DNA from: Diphasiastrum complanatum
Taxonomy: Eukaryota > Streptophyta > Lycopodiopsida > Lycopodiales > Lycopodiaceae
DNA: 64,000 nucleotides
Direction of reading: 5' to 3'
Assembly (NCBI GenBank): GCA_029204225.1
Contig: CM055113.1
Location: 14,006,406-14,070,405 of the forward strand
Shown here: piece by piece, positions 1-12,700 of the stretch
Position numbering within the stretch: position 1 is the stretch's first letter
Layout of the letters: each line of letters opens with the position of its first letter
Translations under genes and position numbers: made by a program
The notes under the pieces: generated by a model
What the model was told of the DNA's origin: nothing
Database searches by the model: none
What the model saw: the letters and a program-made list of their open reading frames with translations, nothing else

Positions 1-954
<954 letters not shown>

Positions 955-2394
955 GATCCCAAGAGGCTCTCATATGTTGATAAAGGCAAGCAAGTGGATC
1001 TTGATTCCACTAATTATACCTTCTTTGTTTCTCATGAAGAGCCAAAGAATGTTCAAGAGGCACTCAATATCAAGTAGTGGTATGATGCCATGAAGTAAGA
1101 GTATGATGCATTGATCACCAACAATACTTGGGAGCTTGTAGATCCACCACCCAACAAGCATGTGATTGGATGCAAGTGGGTATATCGAATCAAATACAAT
1201 CATGATGGCACCATCAACAAGTTCAAGGCAAGATTATGTGCTAAAGGATTTGCTCAAATCCATGGCCTTGACTATGAGGAGACCTTTGCACCTGTTGCAA
1301 AGATGGTGACAATAAGAATTCTTATCTCTCTTGCTTGTTTTTTCAAATGGAAGGTGTTCCAATTAGATGTATCCAATGCTTTTTTGAATGGTTACCTTGA
1401 GGAGGAGATATATCTGGAACAACCTCAAGGATTCATCAAGAATGAGTCCAAAGTGTGCTTGCTCTTCAAAAGTCTTTATGGACTAAAGCAAGCACCAAGA
1501 TCATGGTATTCAAGACTCAACTCTTTTCTTATTTCACTAGGATTTGTTCTTAGTGACTATGATCCTTCCATGTATCTAAAGTTTGTTGATAGTAATATTG
1601 TCATTCTTCTAATCTATGTTAATGACATTATTCTTTGTGAAAGTTGTATCAAGCTATTGAAGAAACTAAGCTAGCACTTGGAAGTGAGTTTATAAAGGTG
1701 ATGAAAGATCCTTCGAGGACATCACACTTTTTAGGAGCCTTATAGGATCCTTAATTTGGCTTACCATCACTAGGCCCGACTTGAGCTTTTGTGTGCACAA
1801 GTTGAGCCAATTTATGCAAGATTCAAAGATCCATCATTGGAAGATGGCAAGAGGATTCTAAGATATATATCTTCATCTTTTGACTATGGTCTACTCTACA
1901 AAAGTGAAGATCTATCCATTAGTGGCTACTCGGATTTGGATTTTGCAAGTGATAAGATGGATCGAAAGTCCGTAAATGCATACACCATATTTCTTGGAGG
2001 CAATCTAATATCTTGGCTTTCCAAAAAGCAAGATACTATATCTCTTTCTTCATGTGAGGCCAAGTACCACTCACCACAATTACCAAAGAGGTGCTTTGGA
2101 TCATAGATTGGTATTGGAGCTAAAGTGCATCAAGGAGGATGATCTACCAATGAGGACAATATCTTGGCCCAAGCTCTTGCCAATAATCTCATATTTCATG
2201 CAAGAAGCAGGCACATAGAAGTGGCACACCACATTGTGAGGGAAAAGCTTATTGGAGGAGAAATCTATTTGGAGCATGTAAACACATCCTCTTGTATTGC
2301 CGATCTACTCACCAAGCCTTTGAGCAAGAGTGCCTTCATCAAGCATAGATCTAATCTTGGAGTAATATCAAGATCAATGCTTGATCTTCAATAG
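955..2394 (+). mobile_element. Ty1/copia pol remnant (RT and RNase H)
   Basis: This is a decayed copia polyprotein C-terminus. A leader with two stops (about 955-1110) runs into the reverse transcriptase at 1111-1674, with the family motifs CKWVYRIKYN, KARLCAKGF, FQLDVSNAFLNGYLEEEIY and SLYGLKQAPRSWYSRL. The catalytic YVDD reads YVND (LLIYVNDIIL), so the active site has lost an aspartate. RNase H follows in pieces at 1789-2106 (SGYSDLDFASD, SLSSCEAKY) and 2164-2394 (HIEVAHHIVREK, LLTKPLSK), separated by stops and frame changes. No LTR or polypurine tract is visible next to it. The sequence is close to the copia element at 42.4-44.7 kb (shared phrase FEDIT-LFR-LIGSL), so both probably belong to one family. 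Confidence 0.93.
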
Positions 2395-2465
2395 ACAACT
2401 TACATTTTTCTATGTCAAGCATCTTGGTGTAGAACATTGATAGGATCAAAATTGGCATGTGAGAT

Positions 2466-2520
2466 TAATCATGTACACCATGGTCTGCACCAGACCTGAT
2501 CTAGCATTTACAGTCATCTA
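2466..2520 (+). mobile_element. Sliver of a second copia pol gene
   Basis: About 40 bases encode MVCTRPDLAF, the phrase between RT and RNase H in many copia elements. The same phrase occurs in the element at 22.7-26.1 kb (AMVCTRPDVSF). It belongs to a different subfamily from the remnant just upstream, so two copia fragments abut here. Confidence 0.5.
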
Positions 2521-2604
2521 ACACTTAGTTTTTTCATGTATGTTCATGGAAATGGCTTGTCTTTGATAAATGATCACTTGTTGTGTACAAGAGCTCTTGC
2601 CTAG

Positions 2605-3890
2605 ATCCATAACAACGGGTACCTGATAGAGGCTATCACGGACCCAGTAATCCAGGCAGTGGCACATCTGTTGAACAACTTTCTAGTTGTTTCAACATTT
2701 CAAAAGGATAGAATCCAGTCCGAGTTGCTCAGTCAGATTGTGGAGTCCTTCTTGGGATTTCCTGGCCCCACAGTAGTGCCATATGATTGGCATACTTTCC
2801 TCATCCGTGAACTAACAATCTCCATCAAACCTAACAACCGTGATCGTATCGTAGCAGGCCCCCTGTTGTGTGACTTTGCATGTGCGCTCCTCGAGATGAG
2901 AGTGTGCGGGTTCCACCGCTCAAGCATTTTATCCGCCACCGTGTCTCATACCAACCTGTGTCCTCCATCTACCGCATCCACCTCTGCACACCTTGCAGTC
3001 ACTGACACGACGGCCAGCAAGAGAATGCGTGGCGCTGCCCCCTCTTCATCGTCTCCTCCTACTACCAAATGCCGCACCACCACCACCACTTCTGTTTCCA
3101 CCACTGCCACAGCTTCTTTTGTTCAACCTTCTACTACTACTTCCATTTATGTCTCTCTGCCAACCACACAAATCGCCTCTATAGTTGTTTCTTCTTCTAC
3201 CACCCCTTCCATCACCATTGCGTCTTCCATTCCTCCCGTTTCCACAACCATCTCTCTCCAGTTCAATCCCGCCGATTCTCAGCTCTCTCCCGACACCCTG
3301 GCATGAATGCAGGTCATCAATTTTACACCGCCACGCCAGGGTACATCACCACCTTCTTCTCCCTCCATCCTCCACACCACTCTTCAGTTCCCCTCTGTTC
3401 CTCCCATTCTCTTGTTTGGACAAACTTTTCCTATCCTTGTTTTCACTTTTGCTTCCCTCGTTACCCCCACCTCTCCATCAAAGCTTGCCGAGGGCGACAA
3501 ACCGTTGTTCGATGACACATTTGTTCAAACAGCGTTTATACCATCGCCAGATTGTGTTGACCCCACCGCACCTAATGGCATGCGATCATTGGAGAAGCCG
3601 GTCGAAGACAACGAAGATACGGTACAGGTCGTCGGGGTCTCCACACAACAAGCCCCTGTTAGCACAAGCGTATCGGCTGCTCCCTCGGACATCATGACGG
3701 CCTACCAAGCCTTAGGGACTTATATCCATGATGCGGTAGCAGCTAGAACCTCATTGGACAGCCGGGGACTGCATCTGGCAACCAACAACACCCAGTTGTG
3801 AGCGAAAATCACAAAGCTACGGCAAGAGCTAATAATCGCTCAGCAACATGAGCAAGACGAGCACCGGGAGATCACGAAGCTGTTGTCGTA
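2605..3890 (+). pseudogene. Decayed Ser/Thr/Pro-rich reading frame, unknown family
   Basis: One frame stays open from a stop near 2602 to about 3890, broken by a TGA at 3304-3306 and a TGA after 3798. The first 110 residues look folded (FLGFPGPTVVPYDWHTFLIR, then IVAGPLLCDFACALLEMRV). Next comes a long low-complexity stretch of Ser, Thr and Pro, then an acidic section, and finally a heptad-like segment (KITKLRQELIIAQQHEQDEH) suggesting a coiled coil. There is no in-frame ATG at its start. The layout resembles gag-like or plant mobile-domain proteins carried by plant elements, but I do not recognise it. The two stops make it a probable pseudogene. Confidence 0.4.
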
Positions 3891-4690
3891 AACTATGGGG
3901 ATGACAGGCAGCGAAAGCTTGAAGCTTTGAGCGTAGGCGTGTAGAAATGGAAACGCAACAGTTAGCAGCAGAAATATTCAAGAAGAATGATTCATACAAA
4001 TTGGGCAAATGAACAATATAGTAGTGAGACAAAATTGCACTTTGATTAATATCAACAATGAGTACAATGGCTTGAAGTAATAACTTCAACCTGTTGAGCA
4101 TGATTACACTAGCTACAAAAGAGCTCTGATTGTAATGTTAAAACTTGATTAACACACTCACTTAGCTTTATTCAGCTAGTGTATACATATATTTACAAGT
4201 GTCAAGAGAAAAATATCTTATAAGCCTTAAATGCCATTTACTCCAATTTTGTATATGTACAAAAGTTGGTAACCGCCCTTGGGATATTTGGTTGTTCTAT
4301 TTTTAGGATTGATGATAAGTTGGCGATGTCGGTCCCCACTATTGAAAAACCCAAAAAACCCGAAGGTGCCTTTAAATTGTTTAGGGCAGGTCTAAACTGG
4401 ACTTTGGTCATGGTGTCGCCTTTTTCACGAAGGTGCAAAAAATGCGAAAAAGGTGAAAGTGCCTAAAATGGCAATGTGAACCGTCGTATGAAAGGAAGCA
4501 TAAAGGGGGGCAGAAAAAGATGGGAAAGCAAAGTGGCGAAACAAAAAAATAAGGGAAAATTTGGTGGTGACAATTAACTAAGGTAGGAAGGGGAGGAAAT
4601 AGAGAGTATGTATGTACAAATTTATATACAAAGAATGGAAAATAAAAAAGAGAAATAGAAAGAACGGTGAAAAACAATAAAAATAAAGTG
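3891..4690. other. Intergenic, no gene seen
   Basis: AT-rich sequence with short frames only. Nothing beyond scattered stops and homopolymers can be supported. Confidence 0.4.
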
Positions 4691-4699
4691 AGTTCATGA

Positions 4700-6000
4700 A
4701 TGTCTTTTTTTTTTGGACTTTTTTTTTGGTACAGATTCTGGACCGGTGCTTCATTGAGCTTGTCAGATTTGTTTGCCTTTCTGGTCGTCAGCATCTCGGT
4801 TTTGCCTATGAGTAGCACACGGACGACATTGGACCACAATGAGCTGCGCGTTAAGGAGACATGCGGATTGGTCCAAAAGACGGGTGCATGTTTCCTAAGA
4901 AGCCCGTCATATACCATCGTTCCAACCTCGCTATGCTGACAAATGACGTTGCGGATAGGCAATGGTAGGTCCAATATAGAGGGATCTGAACCTCGATGGC
5001 CATCGATTTGAAAGCCTTATTGGGATTGAAACAATACTCGTCGAAGCACAGATCCCATCTGGTTTTCACTTTAGTCGAATTCAAGAGAATCTCCACATTC
5101 AGAACAATGGGATCTGGAGAGTTAGCCACGTCGGTTATGAACTGGATGAGGGCTCTTGTAAAATCGATGGTTGAGCCCCAACCATGCTGAGAAGTGATGA
5201 GTGGCCAATTATAGGCCCCAACGCTGAAAGTCTTCAATGCTGACCATGCTCGTCATTTGGGCATTGTGTGGTAAGCCGGATCTGCCCTTATTGTTGCCAG
5301 AGTTGTAAAATACTCTTTGAGAAGCTCGGGGCTACACGTGAACACTGCCTTTCACCATTCTGGTTGCAGATGTAGTAAGGCGATCAGGTTGGTCGGTGTC
5401 AGCTTCAGGAGGTCCTCAACCTTTTCAGGTAATGTGACATCTGGAAATTGCTTTGTGAAGAGCACTGGCTAAAGTATGGCATAGATCTTTTGGTACCAAT
5501 GTTGGTGTACTGTAACAGGTCCCTCCGCGAGTGTCATTAGAGCATGGCATGATGGTGGAGGTGGATGGAAGGTTGATTTTTGGAGGAGATGAGGTGTCAA
5601 GAGGTGAGGTGGTGCGAGGTGAAGAAGCGGTAGTGACATGAGGTGGCGAGGCAGCGAAGGCGGTGGCACGAGGCAGCAAGGCATACTCAAGCTCAGACAT
5701 GGTGGGATCAAGTTGGAAGGTGGACATGGTGACTTCGACCTGAGCGGCGTACTGGATGTCTTGGTCGAAGGTGCGGTCTTCGCCAGTTTGGATTTCGAAG
5801 TGGGAGAAGGTGAGCTAAAGTTGTTTGTAATCAATGGTGGTGGTGGATCGATGAAATGGATGTTAGCGAGCATACATGGATGGTGGATGGAAAGATCTTA
5901 GAAAATGGCATTGTAGTGAGCCATTGTCGCATTTTAACACTGGATGAGGGTGGCGGGATGGTATTGGTGGTTGTTGGAGTAGAGTGCGCGAAGCTCTTTG
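4700..6000 (-). pseudogene. Decayed minus-strand frames with a Pro/Ser-rich part
   Basis: Reading leftward, a Pro/Ser/Thr-rich section (5425-5873, two overlapping frames) is followed by a more globular one at 5237-4851 (KTFSVGAYNWPLITSQHGWG; LDVNVEI-like strands) whose sense seems to carry on in another frame at 4974-4700 (PLPIRNVICQHSEVGTMVYD). Frame jumps and stops separate the pieces. It may be the same kind of low-complexity, transposon-borne protein as the decayed frame at 2605-3890, in the opposite orientation. No recognised domain; the coding claim is weak. Confidence 0.25.
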
Positions 6001-6162
6001 TAATCTTGGTGGAGGGTGTCGAGAAGGGCACTTTTGCCAAGGCTTCCGATGCGGGCTCAGGCAATATTGTTGGCTTGTGGCGCGCACCATACATGTGCCT
6101 GTTGTGAATGTGAAGGAACAAGCATGAAACTAAGAATTAGGATTGAAATACATCCATTTGGC

Positions 6163-6355
6163 CCAATCACATTTCGAGGTTGTAGATCACAAGACCAATC
6201 TCTTTAAGATGTGCATTACATGTGGACCAATCATGTTTAGAGGTGCACATCATGAGACCCAATCAAATTGTGAGGTGAAAATCACGAGGTCCAATCATGA
6301 TGAGAGGTGCAAATCTAGAGATCCAATCATGATGTAGAAAGATAATCCATGAGTT
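6163..6355. repeat. 32-bp minisatellite, six copies
   Basis: Units start at 6163, 6195, 6227, 6259, 6291 and 6323, each opening with CCAATC and carrying a GAGGTG-like centre and a GATCA/ATCATGAG-like end. The first five are exactly 32 bp and the sixth is 33 bp. A partial seventh CCAATC starts at 6356. Confidence 0.9.
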
Positions 6356-7609
6356 CCAATCAATCTTAACCATTCTTCATGCTAGATCTTGTGCTAGTAC
6401 TATATGGAAGAGCTCTCTCATTATACATATGAGTTTTTTTGAGTTTGTTGAATGAATAATGGAGTTTTCCTTCTATTCTCTCTCTACTCGAGTACAAGTC
6501 TCTCTTTATCTCTCTACTTGAGAGCAAGGGCTCTCTCTCACTATTTGAATGTGTTTGGGACTTAGTTTTCTTTATGCTAAGTGTTTGGTTTGAGTGAGAA
6601 AGTGTGAATGATCATTGATGAATGATTGTGTGCTCTTGCCTTGAAGATTGTCTGGGAAGATTGCTTGTTTCAATCAAGTGATAGTTTGATGTTCAATCAC
6701 ACCCACCTTAGAAAATCCTTCACATTGATTTGTATGTCCTCACATGTGTGAAAAAGTACACGCAAGGTTGGATCAATCATCAACAAGGAGAAGTAAGCGC
6801 AAGTGGCAAGCTTCTTTTTTTCTTTTGTTTTTTTTTTGTTCTCTAAACATGATTATTACATTACCTAACATTCTACTAATTTCTTACAAAAAATTGAAAA
6901 CTTTCAATGTTTACTTCAAGATGATCCCATCAATATTCCCAAAACAAAACATTAAAAATCTTCATTTTGTATGGTATATTTATGCAGGTCTTCTTGTGTT
7001 TTAAAAATACTATTAAGATCTTTCAAAAAACTCTTCTTTTTTTATTAATCTTTTATTCTTTTTTCTTTGGAATTGCCCTCTAGCAAGGTCCTTGTCAAAC
7101 TCTACTACTTTTTTCATCGATGTTTTTTCTCTTAGAATCACAAGCAAGAACATCTCAAAATTTGACTTTGATGTATCTAGATCTTCCCCCCATTTCATCA
7201 ACTTTTCATCCATCCTATTTCATCAACTCTAAATGCATTTGTTGACTACTCATCTTTTGAATTCGTTGTTCCAAAAGAAAGAAAGAAAAGATAAATTGTG
7301 ATATGTCCATGTTACCCTATTTCATGAGCCCCACATTTCTTGAGTTTCAAGACTCATTATTGTTTATCACATTCTCTTTTATAAGCAAAGCAAATTTTCA
7401 TTTTTTCACATGGGAGAATAAACCATGTTTGTCCACAAATTCTTGTCCTCTATTTTATTGATTTGCCATTCCAAAAAGAGAATCTTTCAAAAGTTCATAA
7501 CTTTTAGCCAAGTACCACCTCATATGAGTCTTGTAGATTTTTTACATTGTCGGTTGATGTGTTTAATGCCACCCGCTGATGACTTCTGTCTCATTATTGT
7601 AAACAATGG
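6356..7609. other. Intergenic, no gene seen
   Basis: CT-rich patches near 6475-6540 and otherwise AT-rich DNA. No frame shows a recognisable protein. Confidence 0.4.
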
Positions 7610-8147
7610 AATCTATTGGCATCTACAATCATCTTCCCACCTGATAGCTTGTTTAAGAAACTGTTGGGATTTGTCATAAGATTTGAAAAATGATTGTTTT
7701 TGTTTTAGATGAATAAACAAAAATGAACTAAAGTATATCATCTCTCAACAAAAAAGACTCGCCTTACAAGAGTTGCTTGTTTTATGGTTTTGAACTACTT
7801 TGCACTAATCAACAAACCAAAGATCACATTGTAGATCTTTCATCCTCTTAAATGTGAATAATCTTACACCATGATGCAAATTTTGTTAAGATTCTGTTTC
7901 TCTCTTATGTTTTGGGCGTTGCATGTTTCTCGCAACATTTCTCAAAATCAAATCTACTTCTTTTGAATTCCATAACTCTTAGCAAATACTTTCAAAGATA
8001 AAACAATTGACATAGTGACATGTAACTTTTGCCTACTGTGAGATTTGCTCTCATGCAAAGTTGTCTCACATAGGTAGGTAGTCTATTGAATCCTCCCACC
8101 CCATCTAGATTCGATTGAGTTTCTTCCAACCAGACGAGGTTTTTCAA

Positions 8148-8148
<1 letters not shown>

Positions 8149-8206
<58 letters not shown>
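8149..8206. repeat. (TA)n-(GA)n compound microsatellite
   Basis: About 36 bp of TA followed by about 20 bp of GA. The GA part is the inverted counterpart of the (CT)n tract at 34272-34352 in the right arm; the TA part is missing there. Confidence 0.95.
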
Positions 8207-8207
<1 letters not shown>

Positions 8208-9752
8208 TGTTATTATGGTAGGCTAAACAAACGTGTAGACAATGCATATTCTTTCAACAAAACATCGAAGGCCCTTCAATAATTGATTCTCCTTGGGTTC
8301 AAAATTTGCATTCCACGTCATCGCACAAGTGAGAACACAAAGAAAAAACACATGAAGAGCTCTAGTGAAAATCAAAAAAGAGCTCAAAAGCTACTAAAAA
8401 AATTATGGCAATCTTTGATGTCTCACAAAGGTTCAAAGTTATGTGAACAAACAAGAGTTTCAAGGCTTAAAATAACTTAATTCATCAAAAGATGTTTAAG
8501 AACATATTTTCTCAATCAAGCATATGCCATACACCCAAAAAATAAGTCCTCACAATTGAGCTATCAAGTTTTGATATCCAAAGACAAAAGCAACATATCA
8601 TATTCACAAAATATATAAAATATGTACCATATGCATTAAGCTTCATCTCTGTCAAACACTCACTTTATGCATCTAGCTTACAAAGTTAACCTTCCACAAC
8701 TTACAAAACCTATGCCAATTTGAAGATCAAAACTCATTCCTCAATATGCAAGGCCTATTCTAGTTTTCAAAACAAAAAAAATTGACTAGGAAATTGCTCG
8801 ACAAAGGCGACATATTCGCCATAAAAAATTTTGAAGGATAATGCTCTCCAAGTCTAATGCAACATGTCCTGGAAGATAGCAACATACAACGCTTAATCTT
8901 TAAAACAAAGATAAGTAATGTTTTGTTATATACACTGAATTATCACCATAGACCCCTGAACTTTGCAATAGATAATGAAAAGTTCATAGCAATGACATTT
9001 TAAGCTTCAATCTACTTGTATTTTCTAAACCCTATCAAGTGCAGGTCGTTGTCATGAAATAATCATGTTATTAGATTGCTATCAACAAGAAATTTCCAAG
9101 CTTATCATTGATCTTTGTAATTGTAACTTGCAACTACACATTTCAATTGGACGAATGATGGAACGAACACTATCGACACATTGGTGGTGACATTACATAA
9201 GTTCCCACATCTTTAATAAAAAAGCCATAGCATCATGTACTTCTCATTATATGACCTATTCTCCCCATGCTCCTACGAAAGCCATCTCTGCTCCAAAAAC
9301 TTCTTTTTTTTTTGAAAAGCTTAATAGCACTATCATATATTCACAAATATACAAGTACAAAAAACGGCTTCAAGGCCGACGTTAGCCTGAGGTCCATATG
9401 TACTTACAAAGCCCAAAGGCTACCAAGCTAGCATACCACGCAGGGTAGCAATCTGAAACTAACTTATGTGGTACGTAGAAAAAACATAGCAAGTCTAATA
9501 CAAGCCGCTGCCGATAAGGAAGGGGGACCATGCACAGTGATTTGTGCACACATTGGTACAAGAGAGACCATGTGTGCGCATGCATCGGAGAAGAGATTAT
9601 CTGAATTGAGTAAAACGGAGAGAAAAATGATGTATGTGCTAGGTCAAAAAATTTCAGTACATACCAGCTTGTGTACTGATGATTCTCGGTTATGGCATGA
9701 AGTATTGTCAGGTGTCAAAGGTGCCTCCTTTCAAGCTTTTGATAGTTTACTT

Positions 9753-9782
9753 TTATGCCTTCGGATGGGAGAAGCCATTGCC
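9753..9782 (-). CDS. Gene X exon 5, coding part (alternative end)
   Basis: Acceptor CTATGGTGCAG at 9783. In the frame set by exon 4 it encodes GNGFSHPKA and stops at TAA (9755-9753). The right-arm copy keeps both the acceptor and the same stop (HNGLSHPKA). A donor (AAGCTG/GTATGT) at about 9665 bounds the sequence conserved between arms, so the exon may extend to there as 3' UTR or be read in another frame. In the right arm that other frame is open for about 37 residues; here it has a TGA and a frameshift. Confidence 0.45.
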   Translation of the reverse strand, partial: GNGFSHPKA

Positions 9783-12700
9783 CTGCACCATAGGAAAAGC
9801 TCAGCTCCATTGCAATTACGAAATGAACTAAGAAGATTTAAGAAAATTGATGGGACTTCCTCTGACCATTATGCATAACAATGATTTGCTTGGACAGAAT
9901 ATCAGACCTTACTAGCTTAAAAAACTTGATGAAACTCATCCTTAGCAATATACGGGAAAGCTTTCTTTCTCGTTCAACCTTGGATTGCTTCTGTTACACT
10001 CCAAAGTCACATTCACAACCCAATAAGAACTTTTGTCCAACAATCCCAATTTCCATACCAAAGATGCATTTTCTTCTGTTTTTCTTTGTAAAACATTTGT
10101 AAACAATATATCAGAACAACCTGCTCCATTCGTATGAAATAAAACACAGAATCTTTCCAAGCAGGAGATGCTTTCCTGAAAAAATTAAATCTTTCTAAAT
10201 TGATTGAAACTGAATTGATCAAGTAATCTGTTCAGTATGTAGGTTCCATTCTGTGCACATGGATGTACTTTGGGAATGCCCCGGAACAAAATTAAAAGCA
10301 TTCATTATCGATCTGGAAGACTCACAGTTTTTGTTACAGAGCATGCAACTTTCGGATCAGTATTTTCTTCTCCAAAAGTTCTAGCATTGCATGTGCTCTC
10401 TATCCTCAAATGCCCACAACAAACATCCGGTTTGTGTACATCTGCATTCCTGTTCTTTTTAGACTTTTTATGCTTTCGATTTGTAACCTGTTTATTGGCA
10501 CAGGAATCACTGTACCCAACTGCCTCCGAGTCTGTTGCCTCATAAACTATTGAAGCTGCATTTGCTCTTTCTGTGTACCTTTTTGAAGGAAAGCTTAAAA
10601 CTTTTGTCAAAGTATGTGGGTCTTTGGTAATCCCTTCTTCAATGTTTATGCTTTGGTAAGTGCTCTCCAATGCTTCGGCAGGCCTTTTCTTCCGTGACTT
10701 TCTTTTCTTCTTACCATCCCCAGAAAGTGTCTGGGAGTTGAGAAGAGGTCTATAAATGCTGCCATCCCTTTTTAGCTGACAAGTGCTCATCAATGCTCCA
10801 GTGTCTCTTTTCTGTTTATCCCCAGAAAGCGTCTGGGAGTTGAGAAGAGGTCTATTGCTGCCATCCTCTTTTAGCTGACAAGTGCTCTTCAATGCTCCAG
10901 TGTCTTTTTTCCGTTTCTTCCGTGACTTTCGTTTCTTCTTACCATTCCCAGAAAGTGTCTGGGAGTTGAGAAGAGGTTGATAATTGCTGCCATCCTCTTT
11001 CAGCTGACAAGTGCTCTCCAATGCTTCGTCGGCGGGTGTTCTCCGTTTCTTCCGTGACTTTCTTTTCTTCTTACCATTCCCAGAACGTGTCTGGGCGTCA
11101 AGAAGAGGTCGAAAATTGCTGTCATCCTCTTTCAGCTGACAAGTGCTCTGCAATGCTTCGGCAGGTGTTTTCCGTTTGTTCTGTGATTTTCTTTTCTTCG
11201 TACCATTATCAAAAAGTGTCTGGGAACCAAGATGAGGTGTATAATTGCTGCCATCCTCTTTCAGCTGACAAGTGCTCTCCACTGCTTCAGCAAGTGTCTT
11301 CCGTTTCTTTTGTGACTTTATTCTGTTCATACCATTCCCCAAAAGCGTCTGGGTGTCAAGAAGAGGTCTATAATTGCTGCCATCCTCTTTCAGCTGACAA
11401 GTGCTCTCCAATTCTTCGGCAGGTCTTTTCCATTTCTTCTGTGACTTTGTTTTCTTTGTACCATTACCAAAAAGTGTCTGAGAATCAAGAACAGATTTAT
11501 AATTGCCGCCATCCTCTTTAAGCTGACAAGTGCTCTCCAATGCTTCAGCGGGTGTTTTTCGTTTCTTCTGTGACTTTGGTTTTTTCATACCATCACCAAA
11601 AAGAAGAGGTCTATCATTGCTGCCATCCTCCTTCAGCTGGCAAGTGCTCTCTGGTGCATCGGCAGGTTTTTCCCGTTTCTCCTCTGACTTTGTTCTCTTC
11701 GTACCATTACCAAAAAGTGTCTGAGTGTCAAGAAGAGGTCTATAATTGCAGCCATCCTCTTTCAGCTCCAATACTTCGGCGGGTCCTTTCCATTTCTTCT
11801 TTGACTTTGTTTTCTTCGTACCATTACCGAAAAGTGTCTGGGAATAAAGAGGACTATAAGTGCTGGCATCCTCTTTCAGCTGGCAAGTGCTCTCCAATGC
11901 TTCGGTGGGTCTTTTCTGTTTCGGCTTAGACTTTGCTCTCTTCATACCATAATATGAAAGTGTCTGGGAGTTGAGACGAGGTCTATAATTGCTGCCATCC
12001 TCTTTCAGCTGACAAGTGCTCTCCAATTCTTCGGCAGGTCTTTTCCATTTCTTCTGTGACTTTGTTTTCTTTGTACCATTACCAAAAGGTGTCTGGGAAT
12101 CAAGAACAGATCTATAATTGCCGCCATCCTCTTTAAGCTGACAAGTGCTCTCCAATGCTTCAGCGGGTGTTTGTCGTTTCTTCCGTGACTTTGTTTTCTC
12201 CATACCATCACCAAAAAGTGTCTGGGAGTTAAGAAGAGGTCTATCATTTCTGCCATCCTCCTTCAGCTGGCAAGTGCTCTCTGGTGCATCGGCAGGTTTT
12301 TCCCGTTTCTCCTCTGACTTTGTTCTCTTCGTACCACTACCAAAAAGTGTCTGAGTGTCAAGAAGAGGTCTATAATTGCAGCCATCCTCTTTCAGCTGAC
12401 AAGTGTTCTCCAATACTTCGGCGGGTCCTTTCCGTTTCTTCTCTGACTTTGTTTTCTTCGTACCATTACCGAAAAGTGTCTGGGAATAAAGAGGACTATA
12501 AGTGCTGGCATCCTCTTTCGGCTGGCAAGTGCTCTCCAATGCTTCGGTGGGTCTTTTCTGTTTCGTCTTAGACTTTGCTCTCTTCATACCATAATATGAA
12601 AGTGTCTGGGAGTTGAGACGAGGTCTATAATTGCTGCCATCTTCTTTTAGCTGACAAGCGCTCTCCAAAGCTTCGGCAGGTCTATTCTGTTTCTTCTGTG

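Noticed and set aside
3069-3697. Overlapping plus-strand frames rich in His, Phe, Leu and Pro
   Set aside because: They are out-of-frame readings of the Ser/Thr/Pro-rich frame at 2605-3890; composition follows from its CT-rich codons.
6163-6355. CRISPR-like regular repeat
   Set aside because: Units are adjacent with no unique spacers, and the DNA is plant nuclear; it is a minisatellite.
9468-9878. 136-codon plus-strand frame
   Set aside because: Antisense across gene X exon 5 and its flanks; no domain, and the sense-strand splice sites are conserved between arms.
11021-12571. Long plus-strand frames with repeated CCHPLSADKCSP-like phrases
   Set aside because: Antisense readings of the gene X repeat exon; periodicity is inherited from the minus-strand units.
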